A stretch of DNA of 64,000 bases, from positions 806,001 through 870,000 of the forward strand of contig NZ_CANMZM010000001.1 in NCBI RefSeq assembly GCF_947502395.1, given 5' to 3'. Positions 7,174-15,970 of this stretch are shown piece after piece (the stretch's first letter is position 1; each line of letters opens with the position of its first letter). Below the pieces are notes generated by a model. That model made no database searches and was not told the DNA's origin. It worked only from the letters and a program-made list of their open reading frames with translations. Made by a program: the position numbers and the translations under genes. The stretch comes from an uncultured Erythrobacter sp. Lineage in GTDB: Bacteria; Pseudomonadota; Alphaproteobacteria; Sphingomonadales; Sphingomonadaceae.

Positions 7174-8063
7174 GCGCTGAGCGCCTCCTTAAATGTATCG
7201 ATTAGCCAGCTCGTGGCTGGACCCAATCGCGAGTCGCGCATCCAAAGAGCATAAAGCGTGTAATGATCGCCCGGCTTTTCTGGCAAATCCAACTCTACAA
7301 GTCGTCCATCCGCGAGATCTCCCGCTACCATCTCGCGTGGCATATTGCCCCAACCAAGGCCCTGCTTAAGCAGCGAGTGCTTCGCGCCTAAATCGCCTAG
7401 CCGCCAAGTGAGCGGGCTAAGAACCGAGAACTCGCGCCCTTCCGTGCGGGTTGATCGATCGGACAGAACAAGCTGTAAGTGTTTGCGGCTCTCCCCCGGG
7501 GCGATATTTGAAGCCGCGAGCGGATGGTCAGGAGCCGCCACGGGAATAAGTTGCACTTCGCCAATCGCCTGGCGCTCCAATGTGGGATCAGAGCCTACAA
7601 TTGGTCCGCCAATGGCAAGCTGCGCCCCTTCGTCAATAAGACAGGTCGCCACCGCGCCTAGCCCCTCGACCCTTAGCCGCAGCGCAACCGTGGGGTAGCG
7701 CTCCCGAAACAGGCTGAGCACCGTCGCGGTGGCTTCGCCTGGCACCATGACGTCGATGACCAAACCAACCTCGCTTTCGAGTCCCGCGTGAAGCGAGCGG
7801 GTTTTTGCGAGAAGGTGATCGACGCCGTCAGCCACATGCCGCGCTTCGGCGAGCAATCCTTCGCCCGCTTTGGTCAACACTGGCTTGCGCGAACCCTCGC
7901 GTTCAAACAGGGAAACCGCCAACTGCGCCTCCAATTGGGCAATGCCATAGCTTACTGCCGAGACGGCGCGGTTCATACGCCGCGCCGCGCCGCCAAAGCT
8001 GCCCTCTTCCACCACGGCCAGAAATATACGCAGGTGATCCAGACTTGGGTCGCCCAATCTCAT
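7170..8063 (-). CDS. LysR-type regulator, probably of the pirin/azoreductase/DoxX operon
   Basis: The 297-residue protein has a winged helix at about 8-65 (LDHLRIFLAVVEEGSFGGAARR...) and a LysR substrate domain in the C-terminal two thirds. It is divergent from the pirin gene with 157 bases between, the usual layout for a LysR protein controlling its neighbour and itself. The gap holds two overlapping perfect inverted repeats beginning 13 bases before its ATG. The targets (pirin, FMN azoreductase, DoxX) suggest a quinone or electrophile inducer, by analogy with other regulators of azoreductase and DoxX genes. Confidence 0.88.
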   Translation of the reverse strand: MRLGDPSLDHLRIFLAVVEEGSFGGAARRMNRAVSAVSYGIAQLEAQLAVSLFEREGSRKPVLTKAGEGLLAEARHVADGVDHLLAKTRSLHAGLESEVGLVIDVMVPGEATATVLSLFRERYPTVALRLRVEGLGAVATCLIDEGAQLAIGGPIVGSDPTLERQAIGEVQLIPVAAPDHPLAASNIAPGESRKHLQLVLSDRSTRTEGREFSVLSPLTWRLGDLGAKHSLLKQGLGWGNMPREMVAGDLADGRLVELDLPEKPGDHYTLYALWMRDSRLGPATSWLIDTFKEALSA

Positions 8064-8075
8064 CGAAATCTCCTC

Positions 8076-8107
8076 ATTCGAAAATGTTCGAATAATTTGA
8101 ACATTTT
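8076..8107. promoter_or_regulatory. Candidate LysR operator: overlapping inverted repeats
   Basis: ATTCGAA-aatg-TTCGAAT (8076-8093) is a perfect 7-4-7 repeat. Overlapping it, AAAATGTTC-n9-GAACATTTT (8081-8107) is a perfect 9-9-9 repeat. The region is AT-rich between divergent LysR and pirin genes. Classical LysR sites are T-n11-A dyads; this pair could be the recognition and activation sites or alternative dimer positions. Confidence 0.65.
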
Positions 8108-8220
8108 GGCAAGTTTTATCTCACTTATCTGTTGGCAGATGCATGGCTATCTCTCTTTTCAACGAAGCAAAGGCCTCACTCAGAACCCTCAGGCCGACGC
8201 TTACAAAAGGAGCAAAGACC

Positions 8221-8934
8221 ATGACCAATCCAATTATCGAACTCCGCCCATTTGAAGGCCTTGGCAGCGCCAATCACGGCTGGCTTGATGCCCATCACCA
8301 CTTCTCCTTTGGCGGCTATCACGATCCGGCCCGGGTCAATTGGGGCTCTCTGCGGGTCTGGAATGATGACACCATTCTGCCGGGCCAGGGTTTCCCAACT
8401 CACCCTCACTCCGACATGGAAATCGTCACCTACGTCCGTAAAGGCGCGATTACGCACCGCGACAATCAAGGCAATGAAGGCCGCACCGAATCCGGTGATG
8501 TCCAAGTGATGAGCGCTGGCACAGGAATTGAACATTCTGAGTATAATTTGGAAGACAACGACACTCAGATCTTCCAGATCTGGATCGTTCCCGATGAGCG
8601 CGGAGGCGAGCCGAGCTGGGGAGCACGTCCATTCCCGAAGAATGATCGTGCTGGAACTTTCGTGCCCCTCGCCAGCGGAACCGCTAATGACAATGACGCC
8701 CTTCCCATTCGCAGCAACGCACGGGTCTTGGGTGCCACAATCAAGGCTGGTGAAAGCGTGACCTACGATGTCGCCGATGCTTCGCGGCACCTCTACCTCG
8801 TACCGGCCCAAGGCCGAATTCAGGTCGAACATGTCGAGGCAAAAGCACGCGACGGCGTGGCAATCACCGGCACACAGACCGTGACGGTCACCGCGCTCGA
8901 AGATAGCGAAGTCGTCCTCGTCGACGCCGCTTAA
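8221..8934 (+). CDS. Pirin family protein (bicupin)
   Basis: The 237-residue bicupin matches the YhhW/quercetinase-like pirins. The N-terminal cupin carries HHHFSFGGYHDP, FPTHPHSDMEIVTYV and GTGIEHSE, giving the three His and one Glu metal ligands. The second cupin (about 150-235) lacks them, as is usual. Bacterial pirins oxidise flavonoids or act as iron-dependent redox sensors; the substrate here is not known. ATG 8221 has AAAGGAGC upstream. It is the first gene of the operon with the azoreductase and DoxX genes. Confidence 0.92.
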   Translation: MTNPIIELRPFEGLGSANHGWLDAHHHFSFGGYHDPARVNWGSLRVWNDDTILPGQGFPTHPHSDMEIVTYVRKGAITHRDNQGNEGRTESGDVQVMSAGTGIEHSEYNLEDNDTQIFQIWIVPDERGGEPSWGARPFPKNDRAGTFVPLASGTANDNDALPIRSNARVLGATIKAGESVTYDVADASRHLYLVPAQGRIQVEHVEAKARDGVAITGTQTVTVTALEDSEVVLVDAA

Positions 8935-8945
8935 CCTTGTCCCTC

Positions 8946-8993
8946 GGGGCCGATCCCCTCCCCCCTCTCCCCCAAGATCGGCCCCACCCCTTT
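8946..8993 (+). terminator. Hairpin with T-tract between pirin and azoreductase genes
   Basis: GGGGCCGATC (8946-8955) pairs perfectly with GATCGGCCCC (8976-8985) over a 20-base pyrimidine-rich loop, then accccttttt. It fits an intrinsic terminator inside the operon. It could lower azoR/doxX expression relative to pirin or stabilise the pirin transcript. Confidence 0.65.
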
Positions 8994-9022
8994 TTCAATC
9001 GTTCAGTATCAGGAGAACTTCC

Positions 9023-9622
9023 ATGTCCAACATCCTCCACATCACAGCCAGCATCCGCGGCGATGAAAGCGTGTCAAACGCACTTGGTAATGCGCTTGTC
9101 GATGGCCTATCGGCAAAGAACGATGCAAGCGTCATTCACCGTGACCTCGCAGCTAATGACCTCCCATTTCAAAGCTGGGACCGTTTCAACGCCGGTCTTA
9201 CCGACTCTGGGGAACGCACGGTTGAGCAAGGCGCACTTGCTGCGATTGCCGACAAGTTGATCGCTGAACTTCAAGCCGCCGACACGATCGTTATCAGCTC
9301 CCCAATCTACAATTTCGGTGTTCCAGCCAGCGTAAAGGCCTGGGCCGACCTGGTAGCGCGTGCCGGAACGACCTTCCAATACACACCTGATGGCCCCAAA
9401 GGCCTGCTCGAAGGCAAAAAAGCCTACATCACCGTTGTCTCAGGCGGCACACCAGTGGGCGCAGACTTCGACTTCATGTCGCCATGGCTCAAATTCTTCC
9501 TCGGCTTCCTTGGAATCCACGACGTTGAGCTCATTGTCGCTGACGGAACCATGGGCGACGATGGCGAGGCCAAGATCGCTGCTGCACACGCAAAAATCGC
9601 GGAAATCACAGGAACCGACTAA
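9023..9622 (+). CDS. azoR: FMN-dependent NADH:quinone reductase / azoreductase
   Basis: The 199-residue flavodoxin-fold protein begins ILHITASIRGDESVS, the phosphate-binding loop for FMN. SSPIYNFGVPASVKAWAD is the AzoR signature, and TVVSGGTP follows near residue 140. AzoR enzymes reduce quinones and azo compounds with two electrons from NADH and protect against thiol-reactive electrophiles. RBS AGGAGAA precedes the ATG. It sits between pirin and DoxX genes under the divergent LysR regulator. Confidence 0.93.
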   Translation: MSNILHITASIRGDESVSNALGNALVDGLSAKNDASVIHRDLAANDLPFQSWDRFNAGLTDSGERTVEQGALAAIADKLIAELQAADTIVISSPIYNFGVPASVKAWADLVARAGTTFQYTPDGPKGLLEGKKAYITVVSGGTPVGADFDFMSPWLKFFLGFLGIHDVELIVADGTMGDDGEAKIAAAHAKIAEITGTD

Positions 9623-9669
9623 ATCGCGGCCTGACAGACACCGCATCATTTCAACCTAGGAGAGACATC

Positions 9670-10095
9670 ATGAACACGATCGCACAAACTCTAGACTCGG
9701 GCTCGACAATCGCCTCCGGTAAGCAGGACACACTGACCCTGATCGGCAGGGTTCTTCTTGCCAGCCTATTCGTCCTCGCTGGCGTGGACAAGCTGGGCGC
9801 GGCCGAAGGAACCATCGGCTACATCGCGAGTGCAGGCCTTCCCCTGGCAGGGCCTATCTTTTACGCGACCGTTGCGCTCGAAATCATCGGTGGTCTGATG
9901 TTGGCGGTGGGCTTCAAAGCGCGCACGGCAGCGACCGCTCTCGGCCTTTTCAGCATTGCAGCAGCGGTCTTTTTCCACGCTGACTTTGCCGATCAAAACC
10001 AGGTGACAGCCTTTCTCAAGAACTTGGCTATCGCTGGCGGAATGTTCTTTGTGGCTGCCTTTGGCCCAGGCCGCCTGTCGCTCGACCGCGGATAA
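9670..10095 (+). CDS. DoxX family membrane protein
   Basis: The 141-residue protein has four predicted membrane helices, roughly at residues 23-40, 55-75, 82-100 and 112-130. Family landmarks are IGRVLLASLFVLAGVDKL near the first helix and ALEIIGGLMLAVGF in the middle. DoxX-like proteins often accompany quinone or azoreductase genes and are linked to quinone or thiol redox control. The ATG has AGGAGAG upstream and lies 47 bases after azoR. Confidence 0.88.
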   Translation: MNTIAQTLDSGSTIASGKQDTLTLIGRVLLASLFVLAGVDKLGAAEGTIGYIASAGLPLAGPIFYATVALEIIGGLMLAVGFKARTAATALGLFSIAAAVFFHADFADQNQVTAFLKNLAIAGGMFFVAAFGPGRLSLDRG

Positions 10096-10131
10096 GCCGA
10101 TCCTCATCCCCCCTTTTTGAGGGTCGCACGG

Positions 10132-10164
10132 ACACCGGGAGGCATTCTCGCTTCCCGGTGTTTG
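10132..10164. terminator. Terminator between doxX and nadE (convergent)
   Basis: ACACCGGGA (10132-10140) pairs with TCCCGGTGT (10153-10161) and continues tttgctattt. It lies between two convergent genes and ends at the nadE stop codon, so it may terminate transcripts from both sides. Confidence 0.75.
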
Positions 10165-12237
10165 CTATTTCTCGATTGTGCCCGCTGGCAGGGCTTCCCG
10201 CAATTCTGCAAGCCACACATCGGCTACCGCATCGCTTGGCGCACGCCAGTCGCCACGTGGGGACAGCGCACCTTGCGAGCTGACCTTAGGCCCATTCGGC
10301 ATTGCGCTGCGCTTGAATTGTGAGAAAGCAAAAAAGCGTTTCAGAAAGTACTCGAGCCATTTGGCAATCTCGCCAAGGTCGTACTCACGCTTGCGATGTT
10401 CGGGAAAACCAGCTGGCCACTCACCCGCCGACGCATCGCGCCACGCATGCCAGGCAAGGAAAGCGATCTTGCCGGGTCGCTGGCCAAACCGGATGCAATG
10501 ATGGAGGAAGAAGTCATGAAGCTCATATGGTCCGATATGCGCTTCAGTGTCTTGGATCGCTCCATCCACTCCGGCTGGCACCAATTCGGGCGAGATCACT
10601 GTCTCATAGACGCTCATCAGCACCTCACCACATTCGGTGCTGAATTGCTGAGTCTCGGCTGTCCAGCGGATGAGGTAACGAACTAGAGTTTTGGGTATGC
10701 CTGAATTGACGCCATAGTGACTCATATGGTCACCAACGCCATAGGTGCACCAACCAAGCGCGAGCTCCGATAAGTCACCGGTTCCCACGACAAAACCCGA
10801 ATGCTGCCCCGCGAGGCGGAAGAGATAATCGGTACGCAGCCCCGCCTGCACATTCTCGAATGTCACATCATACTGCAGTTCGCCGCTCGCAAAGGGGTGC
10901 CCCATATCTTCGAGCATTCTTGTGGCGGCAGGTTTGATGTCGATCTCTTCGGCCGTGATGCCGAAGGCTTCCATCAACTTCCACGCATTGGACTTGGTAT
11001 CGTCTGACGTACCAAAGCCGGGCATTGTGTACCCCCTCACCGTGCTGCGCGGCAGCCCGAGCCGGTCACACGCTTTGCAGGCAACAATCAGCGCATGCGT
11101 GGAATCGAGCCCGCCCGAAATGCCGATGATAAGGTTCTTCGCCTGCGTCGCCTGGATCCTGCGCATGAGCGCATCCACTTGGATGTTGAACGCCTCGTAG
11201 CAATCTTCATCGAGCGATTTCACGTTGTTGGGCACGAAGGGGAAGCGGCGCACCGGGCGCTGCAACCCGATGTCGCCTTCCGCATAGGCGTGTTCAAACA
11301 CCACTCGGCGGAATGAGTCTTCTGGGCGGTCATGCGCTTCGGCCGCGTCAGAAAAAGTCTGATTACGTATTCTCTCACCGGAGATACGGTCAGTATCGAT
11401 ATCCGCCACGCACAGCTCAGGATCGAGATCGAAGCGGACACTCTCCGCCATCAATTGACCCATCTCATAGATCACCCCCTGCCCATCCCAGGCGAGATCA
11501 GTGGTGCTCTCCCCGTGACCGCTGGCCGAATAGACGTAGGCGCAGATCGAACGCGACGAGCTGGAGCGGCAATGCATGTGCCGATCTTCCGCGCGTCCAA
11601 TGGTGATCGGTGAAGCGGAGAGGTTGCACAGGATCAAAGCGCCGGCGAGAGCCGCCAAAGTCCCCGGCGGGTTGGGAGACCAGAAGTCTTCGCAGATCTC
11701 AACGCCAAAGGTGAAGCCGCGCAGGTTCGATGCAGAGAAAACGAGGTCCGTTCCAAACGGCACTTCCTCGTCGTTCACATTGATCCAGAGATCCTGGCAA
11801 TTGCGGCCATGGGTGAAATAGCGCTTCTCATAAAATTCGCGGTAGTTGGGAAGATAAGACTTGGGGATCACACCAAGCACCTCACCGCCGGCGATCACAA
11901 TCGCACAATTGTAAAGCTTGGAATTGCGACGCAAGGGCGCTCCGACAACCAACACCGGCGACAGTTCGGCGCTTGCTTCTGCTAAAGTCGCGATCGCTTC
12001 CTCGCTCGCATCCAGCACGGCATTTTGCAGCAGCAGATCGTCGATCGCATAGGAAGAAATGCAAAGTTCGGGATAGACTACCAGATCCACATTCTGCTCG
12101 GCGGCCTTCCTCGCCTCAGACAAAATTCCTTCGACATTGAAGGCCACATCGGCTGTGCGATGGCATGGTGTTGCGGTTGCAACACGCACGAGACCGTGAG
12201 TGTGCATGTCGTAAAAGGGGTGCGTGTTTTCAGCCAT
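10165..12237 (-). CDS. nadE: Glutamine-dependent NAD+ synthetase
   Basis: The 690-residue protein is a two-domain NadE. The N-terminal nitrilase-fold glutaminase (about 1-310) has the triad elements VVYPELC (Glu57), PKSYLPNYREFYE (Lys) and GVEICEDFW (Cys). The C-terminal ATP-pyrophosphatase domain has IGISGGLDSTHAL. It amidates nicotinic acid adenine dinucleotide with ammonia channelled from glutamine. I chose ATG 12237 because AGGAGG lies just upstream and the longer frame adds no family sequence. It is divergent from the yghU-like gene. Confidence 0.95.
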   Translation of the reverse strand: MAENTHPFYDMHTHGLVRVATATPCHRTADVAFNVEGILSEARKAAEQNVDLVVYPELCISSYAIDDLLLQNAVLDASEEAIATLAEASAELSPVLVVGAPLRRNSKLYNCAIVIAGGEVLGVIPKSYLPNYREFYEKRYFTHGRNCQDLWINVNDEEVPFGTDLVFSASNLRGFTFGVEICEDFWSPNPPGTLAALAGALILCNLSASPITIGRAEDRHMHCRSSSSRSICAYVYSASGHGESTTDLAWDGQGVIYEMGQLMAESVRFDLDPELCVADIDTDRISGERIRNQTFSDAAEAHDRPEDSFRRVVFEHAYAEGDIGLQRPVRRFPFVPNNVKSLDEDCYEAFNIQVDALMRRIQATQAKNLIIGISGGLDSTHALIVACKACDRLGLPRSTVRGYTMPGFGTSDDTKSNAWKLMEAFGITAEEIDIKPAATRMLEDMGHPFASGELQYDVTFENVQAGLRTDYLFRLAGQHSGFVVGTGDLSELALGWCTYGVGDHMSHYGVNSGIPKTLVRYLIRWTAETQQFSTECGEVLMSVYETVISPELVPAGVDGAIQDTEAHIGPYELHDFFLHHCIRFGQRPGKIAFLAWHAWRDASAGEWPAGFPEHRKREYDLGEIAKWLEYFLKRFFAFSQFKRSAMPNGPKVSSQGALSPRGDWRAPSDAVADVWLAELREALPAGTIEK

Positions 12238-12428
12238 ATGGGCCTCCTGGGGACTATCGAGTCCTTGCTCCATGCATCGTCCATGCGCAAGCCCAAGATT
12301 GGCTTTCTTGGCTGACAGCGAAAGCATTGGCCAACCCGCTTGCATCAAGTGATCGAAAACGCCACGTCATACCTCGCAAGAAAGGTCCGAGGAACGCCTC
12401 TCTTCTTACATGGAAGGAACACGAATTT

Positions 12429-13295
12429 ATGGCCGACCCAACGTATACTCCGCCCACAGTCTGGAGCGCCGACACGGAAAGTGGCGGGCGCTTTGCCAGC
12501 ATCAACCGCCCGACCGCGGGCGCACGCGAAGAGAAAGCACTGCCGCGCGGTGACAATCCGTTCCAGCTTTACTCACTCGCGACACCCAATGGGGTGAAGG
12601 TCACGATTATGCTCGAAGAGCTGATCGAAAAGGGCCATGCGGGCGCAGAATACGACGCCTACACCATCAACATTGGTGAAGGCGTGCAGTTCACAAGTGG
12701 GTTTGTGGACATCAATCCAAACTCGAAAATCCCTGCACTGGTTGACGCAAGCGGTGACACCGACGTCCGCGTTTTCGAAAGCGGCGCGATCCTGGTGCAT
12801 TTAGCCGAGAAATTTGGTGAGTTCCTTCCCACCGACCCAGCAGCACGCGCGGAGACCTTATCCTGGCTGTTTTGGCAAGTTGGCACAGGTCCCTTCATCG
12901 GTGGCGGATTTGGTCACTTCTACGCCTATGCGCCCGAGAAGTACGAATATCCGATCAACCGCTACGCGATGGAAACCAAGCGGATTTTCGATGTCGCCAA
13001 CCAGCAGCTCGGCAAAACCCGCTACCTGGCAGGTGACGATTACTCGATCGCTGATATGGCGAACTTCCCATGGCTAGCGCCCTTCTTTGCAGGCACAATC
13101 TACAACGACGCGAAGACCTTCCTCTCGATCGACGAATACGAAAACGTCGGCCGCTGGGCGCGTGAGATTGCCAAGCGTCCGGGCGTTCAACGCGGGCGGC
13201 TTGTGAACAAGGTTTGGGGTGATGAAGACCAGCAACTGCTTGAGCGCCACTCACCAGCAGACTTCGAAGGCAAGAATCTCGACTTCACATTCTGA
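12429..13295 (+). CDS. yghU: Glutathione-dependent disulfide-bond oxidoreductase, YghU type
   Basis: The 288-residue GST matches YghU/Nu-class enzymes in length and motifs: an N-terminal extension (TPPTVW), then QLYSLATPNGVKVTIMLEE, SKIPALVD and VFESGAILVHLAEK (the ES pair), and a C-terminal helical domain with DDYSIADMANFPW. Nu-class GSTs bind two glutathiones without a catalytic Tyr/Ser/Cys and reduce disulfides and organic hydroperoxides. The ATG at 12429 is preceded by a weak RBS. It is divergent from nadE. Confidence 0.93.
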   Translation: MADPTYTPPTVWSADTESGGRFASINRPTAGAREEKALPRGDNPFQLYSLATPNGVKVTIMLEELIEKGHAGAEYDAYTINIGEGVQFTSGFVDINPNSKIPALVDASGDTDVRVFESGAILVHLAEKFGEFLPTDPAARAETLSWLFWQVGTGPFIGGGFGHFYAYAPEKYEYPINRYAMETKRIFDVANQQLGKTRYLAGDDYSIADMANFPWLAPFFAGTIYNDAKTFLSIDEYENVGRWAREIAKRPGVQRGRLVNKVWGDEDQQLLERHSPADFEGKNLDFTF

Positions 13296-13317
13296 CCAAC
13301 ACCCTCTTTATTCGGAC

Positions 13318-13353
13318 TAATGGGCTGGAAGTTCGTCTGCTTTCGGCCCATTA
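13318..13353 (+). terminator. Inverted repeat after yghU
   Basis: TAATGGGC (13318-13325) pairs perfectly with GCCCATTA (13346-13353) across a 20-base loop. There is no T-tract, so it may be a weak terminator or a processing or regulatory stem in the leader of the MFS gene 27 bases downstream. Confidence 0.4.
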
Positions 13354-13380
13354 GCGTACGTGGAATGAGGAGGAGCTGAC

Positions 13381-14784
13381 TTGGCCGACGCGGCGCAAGA
13401 CCCAAAGAACGAGCGCATCGGTCTGGTTGAAAAGCTGGGTTATGGGATCGGGGATCTGCCCTCGGGCCTCTACCTTAATTTCTTCGGCGCTTACCTTCTA
13501 TATTTCTTCGTAGATCTGGGCGGAGTCGCGCCCGCCGCTATGGCGCTAATGCTGCTGCTCTCACGCGTTTTCGATGCGATCACTGATCCGGTGATGGGCG
13601 TTATCTCAGATCGCACCCGAACAAGGTGGGGCCGATATCGCCCCTACATTCTGTTTGGCGCCCTGCCCTTTGGGCTAACCGGCTTCGCGATCTTTGCCGC
13701 GCCTGACATGTCGCCCGGATGGCTGCTGGTCTGGGCCTATGTGACCTACGGCCTCACCATGCTCGCCTTTACCGGTGTCAACGTCCCTTACTCCGGGCTT
13801 CTCGGCGTGATCTCACCTTCGACCAAGCAGCGCGCCAATGTGACCGCTTATCGGATGTTTTTCTCCGGTTTTGCCGGAATTATGGTGGGCGTTCTGGCCA
13901 CTACGCTGATCCGCGAGCTTGGCGGTGACGACGAAGCGCGCGGCATAATGATGACCATGGCCGTGTTTGCTGCGCTGTCAGTGGTCATCTACATTATCAC
14001 ATTCGCCACAACCAAAGAGCGCATTCCAGCCGTAACTACGAACACAGCTGTTAAGCGTGATCTCACGACACTCCTTCGGACCACCGCGTGGATCGCAGTT
14101 GTCATTGCGGCGATTTTTGGGGTCCTCTCAATCGCCAGCCGCGCATCATCGGCGCGCTTCTTTTTCAAATATGTTGCGGGCGACGATGGAGCACCGGTTT
14201 TCCTCTTCCTTGACCGCTTTGGATTGTTCCTAACCGCGCTCGCAATCGGACAAATCAGCGGGGTGATCCTCGGCTTACGCCTCCAGCGCCGGGTTGAGAA
14301 ATCGCATTTGATTATCGCGGGCGGCATAATGAAGATGCTGGGCATAATTGCATTTTCGTTCGTGCCGCTTGATGCGGTTTGGCCGCAAACCTTGGCACAA
14401 TACGTGGTCGGTGTCGGGTTTGGGTTCCTTATGGTCCTTTCCTTCTCAATGTTCACAGACATTGCCGAATATATAGAATGGAAGTCAGGTCAGCAGATGA
14501 CAGGTCTGACCGTCTCCGCGTCGATCTTTGGGGTGAAGGTGGGCACGGGCCTTGGCGCTTTTGCTCCTGGGATCGCATTGGAGCTGACTGGCTTTGATCC
14601 CGGGGTGGAGCAGACTGCACAGTCTCTTGCAGGCATCAACTTCGCCTTTGCAATTCTGCCAGCACTTGCACTTTTGCCTGCGGCGGGTGCCATGATCTTC
14701 TATCGCCTGACCCATGCCACGATGGAAAGAGTGGAGCACGATATGGCTGCCCGACGCTTGGATGAAGCCAGAAGTTTGCAATAA
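13381..14784 (+). CDS. MFS carrier of the GPH (glycoside-pentoside-hexuronide) type
   Basis: The 467-residue protein has 12 predicted helices and the GPH layout: SRVFDAITDPVMGVISDRTRTRWGRYRP after helix 2, GVNVPYSGLLGVIS after helix 4 and EYIEWKSGQQMTGLTVSAS before the last pairs. GPH carriers import sugars or glycosides with Na+ or H+; the substrate here is unknown. The start is TTG 13381, with GAGGAGG spaced correctly upstream and a stop blocking any earlier in-frame ATG. No sugar-processing gene is adjacent. Confidence 0.88.
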   Translation: MADAAQDPKNERIGLVEKLGYGIGDLPSGLYLNFFGAYLLYFFVDLGGVAPAAMALMLLLSRVFDAITDPVMGVISDRTRTRWGRYRPYILFGALPFGLTGFAIFAAPDMSPGWLLVWAYVTYGLTMLAFTGVNVPYSGLLGVISPSTKQRANVTAYRMFFSGFAGIMVGVLATTLIRELGGDDEARGIMMTMAVFAALSVVIYIITFATTKERIPAVTTNTAVKRDLTTLLRTTAWIAVVIAAIFGVLSIASRASSARFFFKYVAGDDGAPVFLFLDRFGLFLTALAIGQISGVILGLRLQRRVEKSHLIIAGGIMKMLGIIAFSFVPLDAVWPQTLAQYVVGVGFGFLMVLSFSMFTDIAEYIEWKSGQQMTGLTVSASIFGVKVGTGLGAFAPGIALELTGFDPGVEQTAQSLAGINFAFAILPALALLPAAGAMIFYRLTHATMERVEHDMAARRLDEARSLQ

Positions 14785-14838
14785 GCGATCAAACCCTCTT
14801 CACATCCTTGAAAGACCCGCTATATCGCCCCCTCCTGC

Positions 14839-14913
14839 TGGGGTGTAGCCAAGTGGTAAGGCACCGGTTTTTGGTACCGGCATTCGCAGGTTCGATCCCT
14901 GCCACCCCAGCCA
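14839..14913 (+). tRNA. tRNA-Gln (anticodon TTG)
   Basis: The acceptor stem TGGGGTG/CACCCCA pairs perfectly; discriminator G and an encoded CCA follow (14910-14913). The anticodon stem CCGGT/ACCGG encloses TTTTGGT, giving TTG at 14871-14873, which reads CAA and by wobble CAG. The T arm has GGTTCGATCCC. It stands alone between the MFS gene and the convergent FAD oxidoreductase gene. Confidence 0.97.
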
Positions 14914-14962
14914 CTTTATCTTACATCTCAGATCATGCGTAGCAACGGATACTCGTTGCGCG

Positions 14963-15922
14963 TCAGCTGCGTGCGGCCAGCACTAACTCTGCCAGAGCTC
15001 TGCCAGACACGAACGCGCCCTCAACGCGCGGGCTGTGCAGATAATCCCCGGCGATCCCAATGCCCAACTCGGCATCGAAATAGGCCGGCTCGCCCTTCAG
15101 TGACACAGGCATGGCAAAGAGCCACCGGTGCGCGGCCATATGGATGGGTTCCCTTGGAGCTACACCTATTTGCTCGAAGAAATCTGCTAAAAGGACCGTG
15201 CCTGCCTCTTCCTTTGACAAGTCGATAATCTCACGGCTGCGATCAGGGCTGGCGTGAAGCACCCAGCATTCCTTTCCGGTCCTTCCCGGCTTTGCCGAAT
15301 TGCGCGCGGCCCAGGTGATGGCGGCTTCGGGTGTTCGCAGACAGACAGCATCGATATCCAGCTTCTCCGCAAAGGCTGCCATCACTGCCCAGCACGGTTC
15401 CGAGCGCACAGCAGCGGGATAGATCGCAAGCTTGGGTGCAACATCGCTCAGCAATTCCGCAGCCTGTTCAGCAGGAACCGCGACAAGAACATGCTCGGCA
15501 GTAAAGCTCTCCTCGCCAGCGTTCACGTTCCACCCTTCTTCCGAGCGCGAAAGCGCAAGCGCACGCGTCGCCCAGCGTACGTCGGTTTCCAAGCCCATGG
15601 CGCGAATGGGGCCGTTCATCCCGGGAACGCCGATCCAGGCGTCTTCGCCTGCAGCAAGCCAGCGGGCGACAACCCCTTGCTCTTCCCAATACGCAACGAC
15701 CCGCCGAAAGCCTGCATCGCGCGCGGTGAAGTATTGTGCGCCGTGGTCAAATGAGACCGTCTCACCCGCGATCTCCGCTCGCCGCGCAGCCATCCGCCCT
15801 CCCGGCCCGCGGCCTTTATCAAGTACACATACTTTCAGCCCCTTCTGGGTGAGTAAGCTTGCGCAGGAAAGGCCCGCCATTCCGGCGCCGATGATAAGAA
15901 TGTCGCTGTTATTTGTTGTCAT
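14963..15922 (-). CDS. FAD-dependent amine-oxidase-like (renalase-like) oxidoreductase
   Basis: The 319-residue protein starts with the dinucleotide-binding fold ILIIGAGMAGLSCASLL, then DKGRGPGGRMAARR and FDHGAQYFTA, the pattern of bacterial NAD(P)/FAD amine-oxidase-like and renalase-like proteins. GIAGDYLHSPRVEGAFVSG near the C-terminus closes the FAD site. It lies 48 bases after egtD on the same strand, so it may be the last gene of the ergothioneine operon. The substrate is unknown and a role in ergothioneine use is inference. ATG 15922 was chosen; GTG 15925 is possible. Confidence 0.88.
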   Translation of the reverse strand: MTTNNSDILIIGAGMAGLSCASLLTQKGLKVCVLDKGRGPGGRMAARRAEIAGETVSFDHGAQYFTARDAGFRRVVAYWEEQGVVARWLAAGEDAWIGVPGMNGPIRAMGLETDVRWATRALALSRSEEGWNVNAGEESFTAEHVLVAVPAEQAAELLSDVAPKLAIYPAAVRSEPCWAVMAAFAEKLDIDAVCLRTPEAAITWAARNSAKPGRTGKECWVLHASPDRSREIIDLSKEEAGTVLLADFFEQIGVAPREPIHMAAHRWLFAMPVSLKGEPAYFDAELGIGIAGDYLHSPRVEGAFVSGRALAELVLAARS

Positions 15923-15970
15923 CACCGCTCAATGCGCAGGCGACCAATTGGTTTCAACTGACAATGGCAA

